From the NCBI RefSeq assembly GCF_900095795.1, contig NZ_LT608328.1:3217001-3281000 (forward strand): a stretch of 64,000 bases of DNA. Reading direction: 5' to 3'. This DNA is from Petrimonas mucosa (GTDB taxonomy: Bacteria > Bacteroidota > Bacteroidia > Bacteroidales > Dysgonomonadaceae). Made by a program: the position numbers and the translations under genes. The notes below the pieces were generated by a model, which ran no database searches, was not told where the DNA came from, and worked only from the letters and a program-made list of their open reading frames with translations. Shown piece by piece: positions 55,954-64,000 of the stretch (position 1 is the first letter of the stretch; every line of letters begins with the position of its first letter).

Positions 55954-56366
55954 TGCAACACCTTTCTGATGCGGACCTTCAGTTCCTGGGGATTAAACGG
56001 TTTCAGGATAAAGTCGGCAGCACCCTCTTCCAGCATCTTAATCCGGAAGTCACTGCTCTCCTCACCCGATAAAATCAAAACGGGAATATCCTTATACAAT
56101 CCATTCTGCTTGATAAAAGAGAGAAACTCATCACCACTCATGCCCGGCATCCAGATGTCAAGCACAATCAGATTGGGTCTATTGCCTTCAAACAACCATT
56201 GCATTGCCTTCAATGGCGAATCGAAATAGGTGATTTCGTATTCGTCCGACAGATATACTGTGATGATCCGGGCAATCGCAATCTTATCGTCAATAATCAG
56301 TAACTGCTTCTTGGTGGCATTCACAACAGCTTGCTCTTTTTTTAATATTGCAGGAAACATTACCAA
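55950..56366 (-). CDS. single-domain response regulator
   Basis: A 138-residue receiver without an output domain. All key residues are present: Asp26/Asp27 (LLIIDDK), acceptor Asp70 (LIVLDIWMPGMSG), Ser100 and Lys122 (LKPFNP). Its stop overlaps the start of the sugar transferase gene, whose own N-terminus is a pseudo-receiver. It probably acts by protein contact, for example as a phospho-switch on the sugar transferase or as a relay intermediate for the hybrid kinase at the operon's end. That partner choice is inference. It starts six bases after the LruC-protein stop codon. Confidence 0.93.
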   Translation of the reverse strand: MVMFPAILKKEQAVVNATKKQLLIIDDKIAIARIITVYLSDEYEITYFDSPLKAMQWLFEGNRPNLIVLDIWMPGMSGDEFLSFIKQNGLYKDIPVLILSGEESSDFRIKMLEEGAADFILKPFNPQELKVRIRKVLQ

Positions 56367-56372
56367 CTATCT

Positions 56373-58775
56373 TTATTTTGAATGATAAACAAAGTTCAGA
56401 TCAGGACGGGTATACCAATCTTTCGCCTCTTCACCGGCACTTACGGCCCATTTCTCAAGATCGGGATATGCTTTCCTTATCGAAGTAAACTCCTTAGGAT
56501 AGGGGCAAGAACCGGGAACGGCCAATCCCCAAATCATATTTTTATCGGAGACATAGTATCTCCTCTCCTCAACGCTCGAATTATCGTCACCAACCTTGCC
56601 CAATATCTCCTTGTTGGCCTTGTCGGTAGGTACAAAACCGGCCATATGCACTTCATATCGCCTGCTCGAGTAGCCTCCGTTTACAATAAAGGGATTCAAC
56701 CGGTCAATCGCTACATCCTCAAAGTTCACCGGAGTATTAAACTGGATGGTGACGGTCACCTTCAGCGGCTCTCTGGTCACCGATTGATCTCCGGCAGTAG
56801 TATTTACCATGGTTCCTGCATCCACGCCAAATGCCATGTGCACGTCATCGAAGATGGGGATTACCGCCAGGCTTTGACCCGACTCAAGACCATTGGCCAA
56901 AATGCTCCCGAACACCGTATTGGTTCTGCCCGGATTTGTGGTCACTCCGACACCCTTTACCGATGCAGGAGCAACACCGTCGAGCTGCATTCCCAATGCC
57001 AGTTTTTTGATTCCTCCCGCGGCTTGCAGTGTAACTGCCAGGTCAAGTTGAGATACCCGGTTGCCCTGCTCGATGGTATACGACGGCTTGACATTCAGTA
57101 CCACGTCGTTCATATCGTAGTCGCCCAGCAACGGCCAGTTGTCCTCAAACATGTAGGTGACATCAATACCGTTCCAGATGATCGGGAAGCTTGGATTCAC
57201 CGGAGGTTGCCCGCTCCCGCCGACAGGATTGCCTCCATTGTTGCATTCGGTAGCCTCAATGGTGACCGACGACTCACCCTTCTGCACCCATGAAGCAGGC
57301 GCCTTAAGTGAAAAGGCGGTTCCGGAACTGAGATTCGAGAAATTTGAATTCTCCAGCTCAAGATTTCCCTCAATATCCAGGTTGTACCAACCGTTGAAGA
57401 TGATTTTCTCCAGTCGGGCCAGTGCTGTTTTGGAACCAATACCGTTGATGCAACTTATGGTGGAGTTGAAACTGATGGAGCCGGTAACCTCGAAGATGGC
57501 ATGTGAGTCCAGATCGAACTGGGTCCCCGAAGCCAGGGTATATTCATCAACCGACAAAAGAGTCTCCTCGGCACCAATGAACACCGTACCGCTTGTGGTC
57601 ACTTTGCCAAACTCGGCAAGACAGTGGTTGTAAAATATTCCATTCATAAACTCGCCATTGGTTACGGTAACCTTCTTACTGTTTCTTATGGTAGTCCCGT
57701 TGACATGGAGATCTGCTATTTCGAGGAGATTATTGTTGACCACCTCACCGTTAGTGAAGTTCGCTTTAGCAATGATCAGCCTGTTGTCGTTGACAATGAT
57801 GTTTTCTGGGCTGTTTACCTGAAACTCTCCCACGCTGGCATTACCGGCATTGTACATCATCCCCAGTGACAGAAAGTGGATCAGGCTGGCATCCAGTATT
57901 CCGTTGTTGATAACCTTTCCGGCACCGGTAAACCTGATCGTCGTCTTCTCTCCGATAAAGCTTCCAGAGGGAGCGATCACCAATGTTGAGTTATTGTTGC
58001 CGGTTATCTCCACTGTTCCGCTCGCTGCAAAACATCCTCCATCCTGCACGATAAGCTTGGCTCCGTCTTGCAGTACAAAACCGGAGGAGCTGTTATTCCA
58101 GGTTCCTTCCACATACAATGCAACATTACCTTCATTGGGGAATTGGATTGCTCCGGTATATGTTCCTCTTATCACATAGGCTTTATTTGTTTCCAGTGTA
58201 TAGTTGGCAGGTGACTGCTCGTTGATCACGATTGCATCCGCAGGAGTTGGATAGCTGGTCTGCAGATCTGCAGGAGCAGCACGAAACGATGATGCTGAAG
58301 CAGTTGCGCTGCGTAAAGATGAACTGCCATGGAGAAACGAAACCGACAACTGGGTGGCATCATCAACCGATACGGCTGTTACTTTCTCCATCCCGGCAGG
58401 ATCGGTCTGCTTGATAAAGATTGTTTCCAGACCATTTGGCAAGGTTGGGGAAAAAGTGAAGTTGATTCCCTTTTTAGCCACCCCCTTACCCAACAGTGAG
58501 GCATTTTCATAAAAAAACGGGTGAGCATCATAGAGCTCCACCAAATAGTAATAGTTCCCGTCGAATCGGTCATCGACCTCGATATCGAGGTTCACTGAAC
58601 GAAGGGTCGACCAATCGAAGCTGGACGGGACTGCAATGTTGTCCCCGAAAAGGGAGGTTCCTTTACCTTCCATTCTCTCAGGTTGGTAATAGTCGTGTTC
58701 ACATCCTGTTAGAATAGGATAAACTCCTGCCAGGAGGAGTAGCGCAAAAAAGAGAGTTCTTTTTCTGGTTTTCAT
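56373..58775 (-). CDS. LruC-domain lipoprotein heading the polysaccharide operon
   Basis: An 800-residue surface or periplasmic lipoprotein. The signal peptide ends in a lipobox with Cys25 (ILTGCEHD). The middle (about 180-520) is rich in repeating beta-strand segments (INEQSPANYTLETNKAYVI, VEITGNNNSTLVI and similar) and looks like a beta-helix. The C-terminal LruC/DUF4842 region begins near 530 with GIDVTYMFEDNWP and LGDYDMNDVVLNV; the Asp-rich loop may bind calcium. Function is unknown; the family includes a leptospiral outer-membrane lipoprotein. The start at 58775 is set by the signal peptide. It could bind or anchor the polymer. Six bases separate it from the response regulator gene. Confidence 0.86.
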   Translation of the reverse strand: MKTRKRTLFFALLLLAGVYPILTGCEHDYYQPERMEGKGTSLFGDNIAVPSSFDWSTLRSVNLDIEVDDRFDGNYYYLVELYDAHPFFYENASLLGKGVAKKGINFTFSPTLPNGLETIFIKQTDPAGMEKVTAVSVDDATQLSVSFLHGSSSLRSATASASSFRAAPADLQTSYPTPADAIVINEQSPANYTLETNKAYVIRGTYTGAIQFPNEGNVALYVEGTWNNSSSGFVLQDGAKLIVQDGGCFAASGTVEITGNNNSTLVIAPSGSFIGEKTTIRFTGAGKVINNGILDASLIHFLSLGMMYNAGNASVGEFQVNSPENIIVNDNRLIIAKANFTNGEVVNNNLLEIADLHVNGTTIRNSKKVTVTNGEFMNGIFYNHCLAEFGKVTTSGTVFIGAEETLLSVDEYTLASGTQFDLDSHAIFEVTGSISFNSTISCINGIGSKTALARLEKIIFNGWYNLDIEGNLELENSNFSNLSSGTAFSLKAPASWVQKGESSVTIEATECNNGGNPVGGSGQPPVNPSFPIIWNGIDVTYMFEDNWPLLGDYDMNDVVLNVKPSYTIEQGNRVSQLDLAVTLQAAGGIKKLALGMQLDGVAPASVKGVGVTTNPGRTNTVFGSILANGLESGQSLAVIPIFDDVHMAFGVDAGTMVNTTAGDQSVTREPLKVTVTIQFNTPVNFEDVAIDRLNPFIVNGGYSSRRYEVHMAGFVPTDKANKEILGKVGDDNSSVEERRYYVSDKNMIWGLAVPGSCPYPKEFTSIRKAYPDLEKWAVSAGEEAKDWYTRPDLNFVYHSK

Positions 58776-58935
58776 ATAACTGTTTTGAAAATTCGGGACA
58801 AAAATATATAGATTCGGGACAAACTGTAACGACAAATGAACACCCTCTCTTATAGAGGGGGCCCATCTCTCCATTCCGGAAAGCCAGACCCTCTCAATTT
58901 CTTAAAATGCAATTTGTCCGTTTGAATAAACGGAG

Positions 58936-58943
58936 CAAAATTA
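58936..58943 (-). promoter_or_regulatory. -7 promoter element of the polysaccharide operon
   Basis: Reverse-strand TAATTTTG matches TAnnTTTG. Transcription from it would give a leader of about 150 bases before the LruC-protein ATG. No TTTG at the -33 position. Confidence 0.4.
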
Positions 58944-59159
58944 ACCGATTTTTTTCATAATATTTGAAAATAACGATCTGTATGCCCGTTGTTTAACTTT
59001 ATTTAACTATAACAAAAATGTTATGTTTGTTTGTTTTTTAAAAGGATACCCTTTTGTAGAAAGGGATTCAAGCAATCAGAAGGCAATCTTGTCGAACTTT
59101 GCAGAGAGTTTTACTCACTTCTGAATTGATTGTTTTTGCTGTGAATTCTTAACGAAACA

Positions 59160-59177
59160 TATCTTCTACCGAAGATA
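59160..59177 (-). terminator. possible hairpin terminator after pnp
   Basis: Inverted repeat TATCTTC/GAAGATA with a four-base loop, about 80 bases after the pnp stop codon. Only a short T-containing tail (TGTTTC) follows on the reverse strand, so it is weak. Confidence 0.3.
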
Positions 59178-59256
59178 GGCAAGCGGAAGTGGCTGTCCCG
59201 GCAACGAGACAACCATCAACCCGATTGTCCATCTTGTCAACTTTCCCTGCTGCCGG

Positions 59257-61386
59257 TTATTCCGGCTTTTGGGGGCGAGGCAGCAAAGCCTTGCGCGAAA
59301 GTTTGAATTTACCTGTTTTGGGATCGATATCGATCAGCTTGACAGAGACCTTGTCCCCCTCCTTAATTCCAGCATCTTCCACCTTCTCGAGCCGTTTCCA
59401 GTCGATTTCTGAAATGTGGAGCAATCCATCCTTGCCTGGCAGGAATTCGCAGAAGGCACCGTACGGCATTACCGATCTGACGGTGGCATCGTATACCTCG
59501 CCAACCTCGGGAACGGCAACAATCGACTTGATCTTGCGCAACGCCGCCTCAATGGAGTTTTTATTGGAAGCAGACACCTCTACCCTGCCTTTGCTGTCGA
59601 TCTCCTCGATGGTGATAATGGCACCGGTCTCCTCCTGGATACCCTGAATGATCTTTCCACCCGGGCCGATAACAGCACCGATATAGTCTTTCGGAATTTC
59701 GATCACTTCGATCCTCGGAGCATGCGGCTTCAGATCGGGACGTGGTTCGGAGATGGTCTCCATCATCTTGCCCATGATGTGTTCGCGACCTGCCTTGGCT
59801 TGTGCGAGCGCCTTTTCAAGAATCTCGTAAGATAGTCCATCTACCTTGATGTCCATCTGGGTAGCGGTAATGCCATCTTTGGTTCCGCACACCTTGAAAT
59901 CCATATCCCCCAGGTGATCCTCATCACCGAGAATATCGGAGAGGATGGCATAATTTTGACCCCTGTTTTCCGAGATCAGCCCCATGGCAATCCCCGATAC
60001 CGGTTTCTTCATCTTTACACCTGCATCCATCAGGGCCAGCGTACCGGCACAAACCGTTGCCATCGACGATGAACCGTTGGATTCGAGGATATCAGAAACG
60101 ACACGGATCACATATGGATATCCTTCGGGGATCATGCGCTTCAACGCCCGGTGGGCCAAGTTTCCGTGACCGATCTCACGACGGCCGGTAGCTCGCTGCG
60201 GACGCGCATCTCCAGTGGAGAATGGCGGGAAATTATAGTGTAACAGGAACCGCTCAGTGCTGTGGTTAAGCACGTCGTCCACAATTTTTTCGTCAAGTTT
60301 CGTACCCAAGGTAACGGTTGTCAGCGACTGGGTCTCCCCGCGTGTAAATATGGCCGAGCCGTGCGGACCTTTTATGTAGTCCACTTCACTCCAGATGGGG
60401 CGAATCTCGGTAGTGCTTCTCCCGTCGAGCCGTTTTCCCTCGTCCAGTATGCAACGGCGCATCGCCTCCTTCTCCACGTCGTGGTAATACTTGGCAACCA
60501 GCGGCGCTTTTGCCTCACGCTCTTCCTCTGGAATGGCCTCCATAAACTCTTCGAGGATAGCTTCAAAGGCCTCCGTGCGGGCGTGCTTGTCGTTATTCTG
60601 TGAAGCGGCAATAGCGTAGGCTTTGGAATAACATGCATCCCACACCTGTTTGCGGAGCTCCTCATCGTTCTCCTCGTGACAATATTCGCGTTTCTTGACC
60701 GTCCCGCAAAGCTCCATCAGTTCAAGCTGAGCCTTGCACTGTACCTTTATCTCTTCGTGAGCAAACTTGATCGCTTCGAGCAGCTCCGCTTCCGAAACCT
60801 CGCTCATCTCGCCTTCCACCATCATGATGTTGTCGATGGTAGCTCCCACGATAATATCAATATCAGATTTTTCAAGTTGACTGAAGGTCGGGTTAACAAC
60901 AAATTTCCCGTCTACCCGGGCAACACGTACTTCCGAAAGCGGACCGTTGAACGGAATGTCGGAAACGGCCAGTGCTGCAGATGCGGCAAGACCGGCCAAT
61001 GCATCCGGCATATCTTCACCGTCTGCCGAAAAGAGCATTACCGTCACGAATACTTCGGCATGGTAGTCGTCAGGAAAGAGGGGGCGGAGAGCACGGTCGA
61101 TCAACCGGCTGGTAAGGATCTCGTAATCCGAAGGCCTTCCTTCCCTCTTCATGAAACCTCCCGGAAAACGTCCGAAAGCGGAGAATTTCTCTTTATATTC
61201 TACTTGAAGTGGCATAAAATCTACTCCGGGGGCAGCGTCTTTTGCAGCGCAAACAGTGGCCAGGAGCATGGTATTGCCCATACGCAGCTCTACCGCCCCA
61301 TCGGCTTGTTTGGCCAGTTTTCCCGTTTCGAGCGTAATCGTGCGTCCGTCTGACAGCTCGATTCGCTTCATGATTGGATTCGTCAT
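59257..61386 (-). CDS. pnp: polynucleotide phosphorylase
   Basis: A 709-residue exoribonuclease that degrades RNA with phosphate, releasing nucleoside diphosphates. Two RNase PH domains ([20 protein letters not shown] at the start; [16 protein letters not shown] in the second) flank the helical linker, followed by a KH domain ([17 protein letters not shown]) and an S1 domain ([18 protein letters not shown]), all in order. A second Met five codons downstream is an alternative start. A TAnnTTTG element lies at 61427-61434. Confidence 0.97.
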   Translation of the reverse strand: MTNPIMKRIELSDGRTITLETGKLAKQADGAVELRMGNTMLLATVCAAKDAAPGVDFMPLQVEYKEKFSAFGRFPGGFMKREGRPSDYEILTSRLIDRALRPLFPDDYHAEVFVTVMLFSADGEDMPDALAGLAASAALAVSDIPFNGPLSEVRVARVDGKFVVNPTFSQLEKSDIDIIVGATIDNIMMVEGEMSEVSEAELLEAIKFAHEEIKVQCKAQLELMELCGTVKKREYCHEENDEELRKQVWDACYSKAYAIAASQNNDKHARTEAFEAILEEFMEAIPEEEREAKAPLVAKYYHDVEKEAMRRCILDEGKRLDGRSTTEIRPIWSEVDYIKGPHGSAIFTRGETQSLTTVTLGTKLDEKIVDDVLNHSTERFLLHYNFPPFSTGDARPQRATGRREIGHGNLAHRALKRMIPEGYPYVIRVVSDILESNGSSSMATVCAGTLALMDAGVKMKKPVSGIAMGLISENRGQNYAILSDILGDEDHLGDMDFKVCGTKDGITATQMDIKVDGLSYEILEKALAQAKAGREHIMGKMMETISEPRPDLKPHAPRIEVIEIPKDYIGAVIGPGGKIIQGIQEETGAIITIEEIDSKGRVEVSASNKNSIEAALRKIKSIVAVPEVGEVYDATVRSVMPYGAFCEFLPGKDGLLHISEIDWKRLEKVEDAGIKEGDKVSVKLIDIDPKTGKFKLSRKALLPRPQKPE

Positions 61387-61426
61387 AAATAAATTTCTGT
61401 TTTTAAATTTTGCATATAAAAGCCCG

Positions 61427-61434
61427 CAAAGTTA
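61427..61434 (-). promoter_or_regulatory. -7 promoter element upstream of pnp
   Basis: Reverse-strand TAACTTTG, about 40 bases before the pnp ATG. No -33 TTTG at standard spacing. Confidence 0.45.
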
Positions 61435-61500
61435 ACACAAAGTTTTCTTTTTTAAGCGTATAAAACCAAAAAATATTGAACATTACCGTCGATTCGATTC

Positions 61501-62535
61501 TCAAATTCCGGAAGAGTTGAACTCAAGATCGGCGTAAACCGGCAAATGGTCGCTAAAACCACCGATATACCTTGGTCCATAGTAGGTGCGGTACGGACGT
61601 TTCACCCCACTGCTCTTCTCTTCCCTCAACAGAAAATCGGGACTGAAGATATACCCTCTTCCCTCCCGTATATAGAGAGGATTCTCCTGCCTCAACAGGT
61701 TACCGCTCACGATAATCTGATCAGGCAGCTCCCAGTTGCCCTGGAAAAAGTAGGTACCCCGCCTCAGCTCTTTCAAATGGCTGGAAAAAAGATTGTACAG
61801 CCTCTTCTCGCTACAATCCTGGTCTGGAGCTCCCGCACCCAACGTCAGGGAGATGCTCCGGTTGTCGGGATTGTCGTTGAAATCACCCATGATCACAATG
61901 TTGGCATCTCCCCTGATACTGAAAAGGCTGTCTACTTTCCTCCGCAGAAGGGATGCAGCATCAATGCGGGCCGGTTCCGACTCACGCTGGCCACCTCGCC
62001 GGCTTGGCCAGTGACAGACAAACAGGTCGAGCGTATCTCCGGTGACGGTTTTTCCGGCCACATGGAGAATGTTGCGCGTGGGACGGAGACGCTTGTCGCT
62101 GAAGAGCACCTCATGTTCGTTTTTTTCCAGCAGTCTGAACTGATGCCGCTGATAGAGCAGCGCCACATCCACGCCTCGCTCGTCGGGAGAACTGGTGATC
62201 ACATACTCATACCCTTGCGCCCGAAGCGGCGACCGCCGGGTGAGATCGAACAGCACGCTGTCGTTCTCAACCTCGCAGAGTCCCACCAGCGCCGGAGAGT
62301 ACATGCCACCAACGGCCGTGATTACCCGGGTAATATTTCTCAGTTTTTCCCAATACCTCCACGGCTTCCATTTCATGGTCCCCTCCGGAAGGAACTCATC
62401 ATCATCTTTCAGTGGATCATCGACGGTATCGAACAGGTTCTCCACATTGTAGAAGAGAATGCGAAAACCCGTGTCTGCAATGGAAAATGAGATGGCGACC
62501 AGCAGAAGAGAGCAGGTCAGGAGAAACTTTTTCAT
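61501..62535 (-). CDS. exported endonuclease/exonuclease/phosphatase-family protein
   Basis: A 344-residue EEP-fold protein with a signal peptide (MKKFLLTCSLLLVAISFSIA). Family motifs: FRILFYNVENLFDT, LVGLCEVEND (metal-binding Glu), LFVCHWPSRRGG, MGDFNDNPDNRS and FSDHLPVYADLEF. It probably acts in the periplasm or outside on nucleic acids or another phosphodiester, perhaps for nutrient phosphate. It starts 24 bases after the dipeptidase gene, likely in one transcript. It is not closely similar to the other EEP protein at 34249-35346, which is anchored by TM helices. Confidence 0.9.
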   Translation of the reverse strand: MKKFLLTCSLLLVAISFSIADTGFRILFYNVENLFDTVDDPLKDDDEFLPEGTMKWKPWRYWEKLRNITRVITAVGGMYSPALVGLCEVENDSVLFDLTRRSPLRAQGYEYVITSSPDERGVDVALLYQRHQFRLLEKNEHEVLFSDKRLRPTRNILHVAGKTVTGDTLDLFVCHWPSRRGGQRESEPARIDAASLLRRKVDSLFSIRGDANIVIMGDFNDNPDNRSISLTLGAGAPDQDCSEKRLYNLFSSHLKELRRGTYFFQGNWELPDQIIVSGNLLRQENPLYIREGRGYIFSPDFLLREEKSSGVKRPYRTYYGPRYIGGFSDHLPVYADLEFNSSGI

Positions 62536-62559
62536 AAAGACAACTCTCCTTGCTCCAAT

Positions 62560-64000
62560 TTATTCCGTCTCCGCCGAAGATACATTCTCCAGAATCCGTA
62601 CCAGGTAATTCCAGAATTTACCCACGGATGGAATGTTCATCCGTTCATCGGGCGAATGGACGTCAGTCATATCGGGGCCGATGGAGATCATGTCCAGTTG
62701 AGGATATTTCTCAAGGAAGAGGCCACATTCCAGGCCGGCATGGATCGCCTTCACCTTTGCCTCCTTGTTGTAAAGGTTCTTATATTCATCTCTTGCCAGT
62801 TTCAGGATATGGGAGTCGGTATTGGGCTGCCATCCCGGATAACCCTCATTGTGCACCACCTTCGCTTCGGCCAGTTCGAAGACGGCACGGACTCTATTGG
62901 CAATATCCTCCTTGCGCGACTCAACCGAACTGCGCTGACTGGTGCCGATCTCGATAATATTGTTGTCCAGCATCTTGATAGACGCCAGGTTGGTTGAGGT
63001 CTCCACCAGCCCTTCGATATCGGCGCTCATGCTGATTACGCCGTGCGGGCAGGCATAAAGCGACTGTATCAGCCTTCTGGCAACACCCCGCTTGATGATT
63101 TTCGACGGCATCGACACCGACTCGAGCAATATCTCCAGACCGGGATCACTCTTTTTATACTCGTTCTGCACATTGGCAAGAAAAATATTGAGTTTTACCC
63201 GGATATCCTCCTTGTATTTCTCTTTAACCCCTACAACAGCATATGCCTCCCGGGCAATAGCGTTGTGTAGGTTTCCTCCACCAATCTCAGAGAGCACCAT
63301 CCCGTACTTCTTGTTCATGATTCCGTACAGGAACCGGGTAAGGATTTTGTTGGCGTTCCCGAGGCCCTTGTCAATATCGCTGCCCGAATGGCCTCCCCGA
63401 AGTCCCTTCACCTGAACCTTAAACCAGAAATAGTCCTCGGGGGCACTCTTCTCCTTGTACCGGAAATAGGCCTTTGTCCCTATCCCGCCGGCACATCCGA
63501 TATAGATCTCTCCCTCCTCCTCCGTATCCAAGTTCAGCAAAATGTTTCCGGTAATAAAGCCGGGTTCGAGCGAACTGGCGCCGGTCAGTCCCGTCTCTTC
63601 ATCCACGGTAAAGAGAGCCTCAATCTTCCCGTGGGCAATGTCGGTCGATGCCAGCACCGCCAACTGAGCTGCAATGCCGATACCGTTATCCGCCCCGAGG
63701 GTGGTTCCGTTTGCTTTTACCCAATCGCCATCGATGATGGTTTCAATCGGATCGTTGTCGAAATCGTGCGTCACATCGCTGTTCTTCTCGCACACCATAT
63801 CGACGTGCGACTGCAGAACCACGGTCGGCGATCCCTCTTTGCCTGGCGTTGCCGGTTTCGTAATCACCACATTGCCGACAGCATCTTTTCTGGCTTCCAG
63901 GTTATGCTCCCTTGCGAAGTCGAGCAGATAGGCGATAATCCTCTCCTCTTTCTTCGATGGACGGGGAATCTGTGTAATGTCGTGGAAATAATGCCAAACA
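62560..64000 (-). CDS. pepD: aminoacyl-histidine dipeptidase (PepD), 5' end beyond window
   Basis: The reverse-strand frame stays open to the right edge; about 480 codons are visible and the family length is about 485, so only a few N-terminal residues are missing. The protein is an M20 zinc peptidase that cleaves Xaa-His dipeptides such as carnosine. The metal site is visible: LQSHVDMVCE (His), LGADNGIGIA (Asp) and VDEETGLTGA (Glu pair), with RGGHSGSDI in the dimerisation lid and HAGLECG in the C-terminal half. An internal ATG at 63870 lies within the conserved N-terminal domain and is not the start. Confidence 0.95.
   Translation of the reverse strand, partial: VWHYFHDITQIPRPSKKEERIIAYLLDFAREHNLEARKDAVGNVVITKPATPGKEGSPTVVLQSHVDMVCEKNSDVTHDFDNDPIETIIDGDWVKANGTTLGADNGIGIAAQLAVLASTDIAHGKIEALFTVDEETGLTGASSLEPGFITGNILLNLDTEEEGEIYIGCAGGIGTKAYFRYKEKSAPEDYFWFKVQVKGLRGGHSGSDIDKGLGNANKILTRFLYGIMNKKYGMVLSEIGGGNLHNAIAREAYAVVGVKEKYKEDIRVKLNIFLANVQNEYKKSDPGLEILLESVSMPSKIIKRGVARRLIQSLYACPHGVISMSADIEGLVETSTNLASIKMLDNNIIEIGTSQRSSVESRKEDIANRVRAVFELAEAKVVHNEGYPGWQPNTDSHILKLARDEYKNLYNKEAKVKAIHAGLECGLFLEKYPQLDMISIGPDMTDVHSPDERMNIPSVGKFWNYLVRILENVSSAETE

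Larger units (their letters stand above)
58776..59256. other. 481-base intergenic region between pnp and the polysaccharide operon
   Basis: An AT-rich stretch holding the operon's promoter element (58936-58943) and a leader of about 150 bases with a small inverted repeat (58918-58923 with 58928-58933). A forward-strand TATGTTTG at 59022-59029 has no gene behind it. A hairpin at 59160-59177 lies after pnp. No tRNA or convincing small gene was seen. Confidence 0.5.

Noticed and set aside
59022-59029. Forward TATGTTTG as promoter of a gene
   Set aside because: Only a pnp-antisense frame follows; without transcript data it is likely a chance match in AT-rich DNA.
61501-62535. Duplicate of the EEP gene at 34249-35346
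   Set aside because: They share only the fold-level motifs; one has a cleaved signal peptide and the other three TM helices, and the sequences differ throughout.

Overview
The window reads as a chromosomal segment of a strictly or facultatively anaerobic Bacteroidota, most likely a Bacteroidales of the Porphyromonadaceae/Dysgonomonadaceae type. The family placement is inference; the phylum is better supported. Evidence for the phylum is the recurring TAnnTTTG promoter element (once with a well-spaced upstream TTTG), starts preceded by A-rich leaders instead of strong Shine-Dalgarno sequences, the gene families present (LruC-type lipoprotein, DUF1573, large alpha-2-macroglobulin-like protein, TonB C-terminal repeats, IorA/IorB with PaaK and an ACT protein) and anaerobic redox enzymes (pyruvate:ferredoxin and indolepyruvate:ferredoxin oxidoreductases). 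I saw no rRNA, tRNA, CRISPR, insertion sequence or phage gene.

Layout. 1-3386: pyruvate:ferredoxin oxidoreductase, cut by the left edge. 3734-8795: an osmotic/trehalose block (fused trehalose-6-phosphate synthase/phosphatase, MscS channel, convergent GH15 hydrolase). 8839-16563: housekeeping genes (type I asparaginase, OsmC-like protein, phosphoglycerate kinase with a clear terminator, DUF418 membrane protein, PheT, YebC). 16601-27051: reverse-strand genes MeaB and DUF1573, a 1931-residue alpha-2-macroglobulin-like protein without a visible thioester, and a 993-residue protein joining two receiver-like domains to a PEP-synthase-type nucleotide-binding domain. 27172-28005: a protein with two TonB C-terminal domains. 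28009-33142: a five-gene operon (iorA, iorB, paaK, tandem ACT protein, aminotransferase) that fits oxidative degradation of aromatic amino acids. 33335-36346: UDP-glucuronate decarboxylase-like enzyme, a membrane-anchored EEP-fold phosphodiesterase and a divergent DHODH-like protein.

36598-58775 is the most distinctive part: a 17-gene, tightly packed reverse-strand exopolysaccharide/capsule operon of Wzx/Wzy type. In transcription order it has an LruC-domain lipoprotein, a single-domain response regulator, a sugar-phosphate transferase with an N-terminal pseudo-receiver, a half-length TolC-like protein, a Wzc-like chain-length protein with a degenerate kinase domain, a Wzy/ligase-like polymerase, several GT2/GT4/GT-D glycosyltransferases, a hexapeptide acyltransferase, a Wzx-type flippase and finally a PAS/hybrid histidine kinase. 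A second, receiver-first histidine kinase faces it on the other strand. Signalling parts at both ends of one polysaccharide operon suggest that polymer production is itself the output of a phosphorelay. One glycosyltransferase (41198-42062) is split by a frameshift next to a CT-dinucleotide run.

59257-64000: polynucleotide phosphorylase, a secreted EEP-fold protein and an aminoacyl-histidine dipeptidase cut by the right edge. Many long open frames opposite real genes are composition shadows and are left out.
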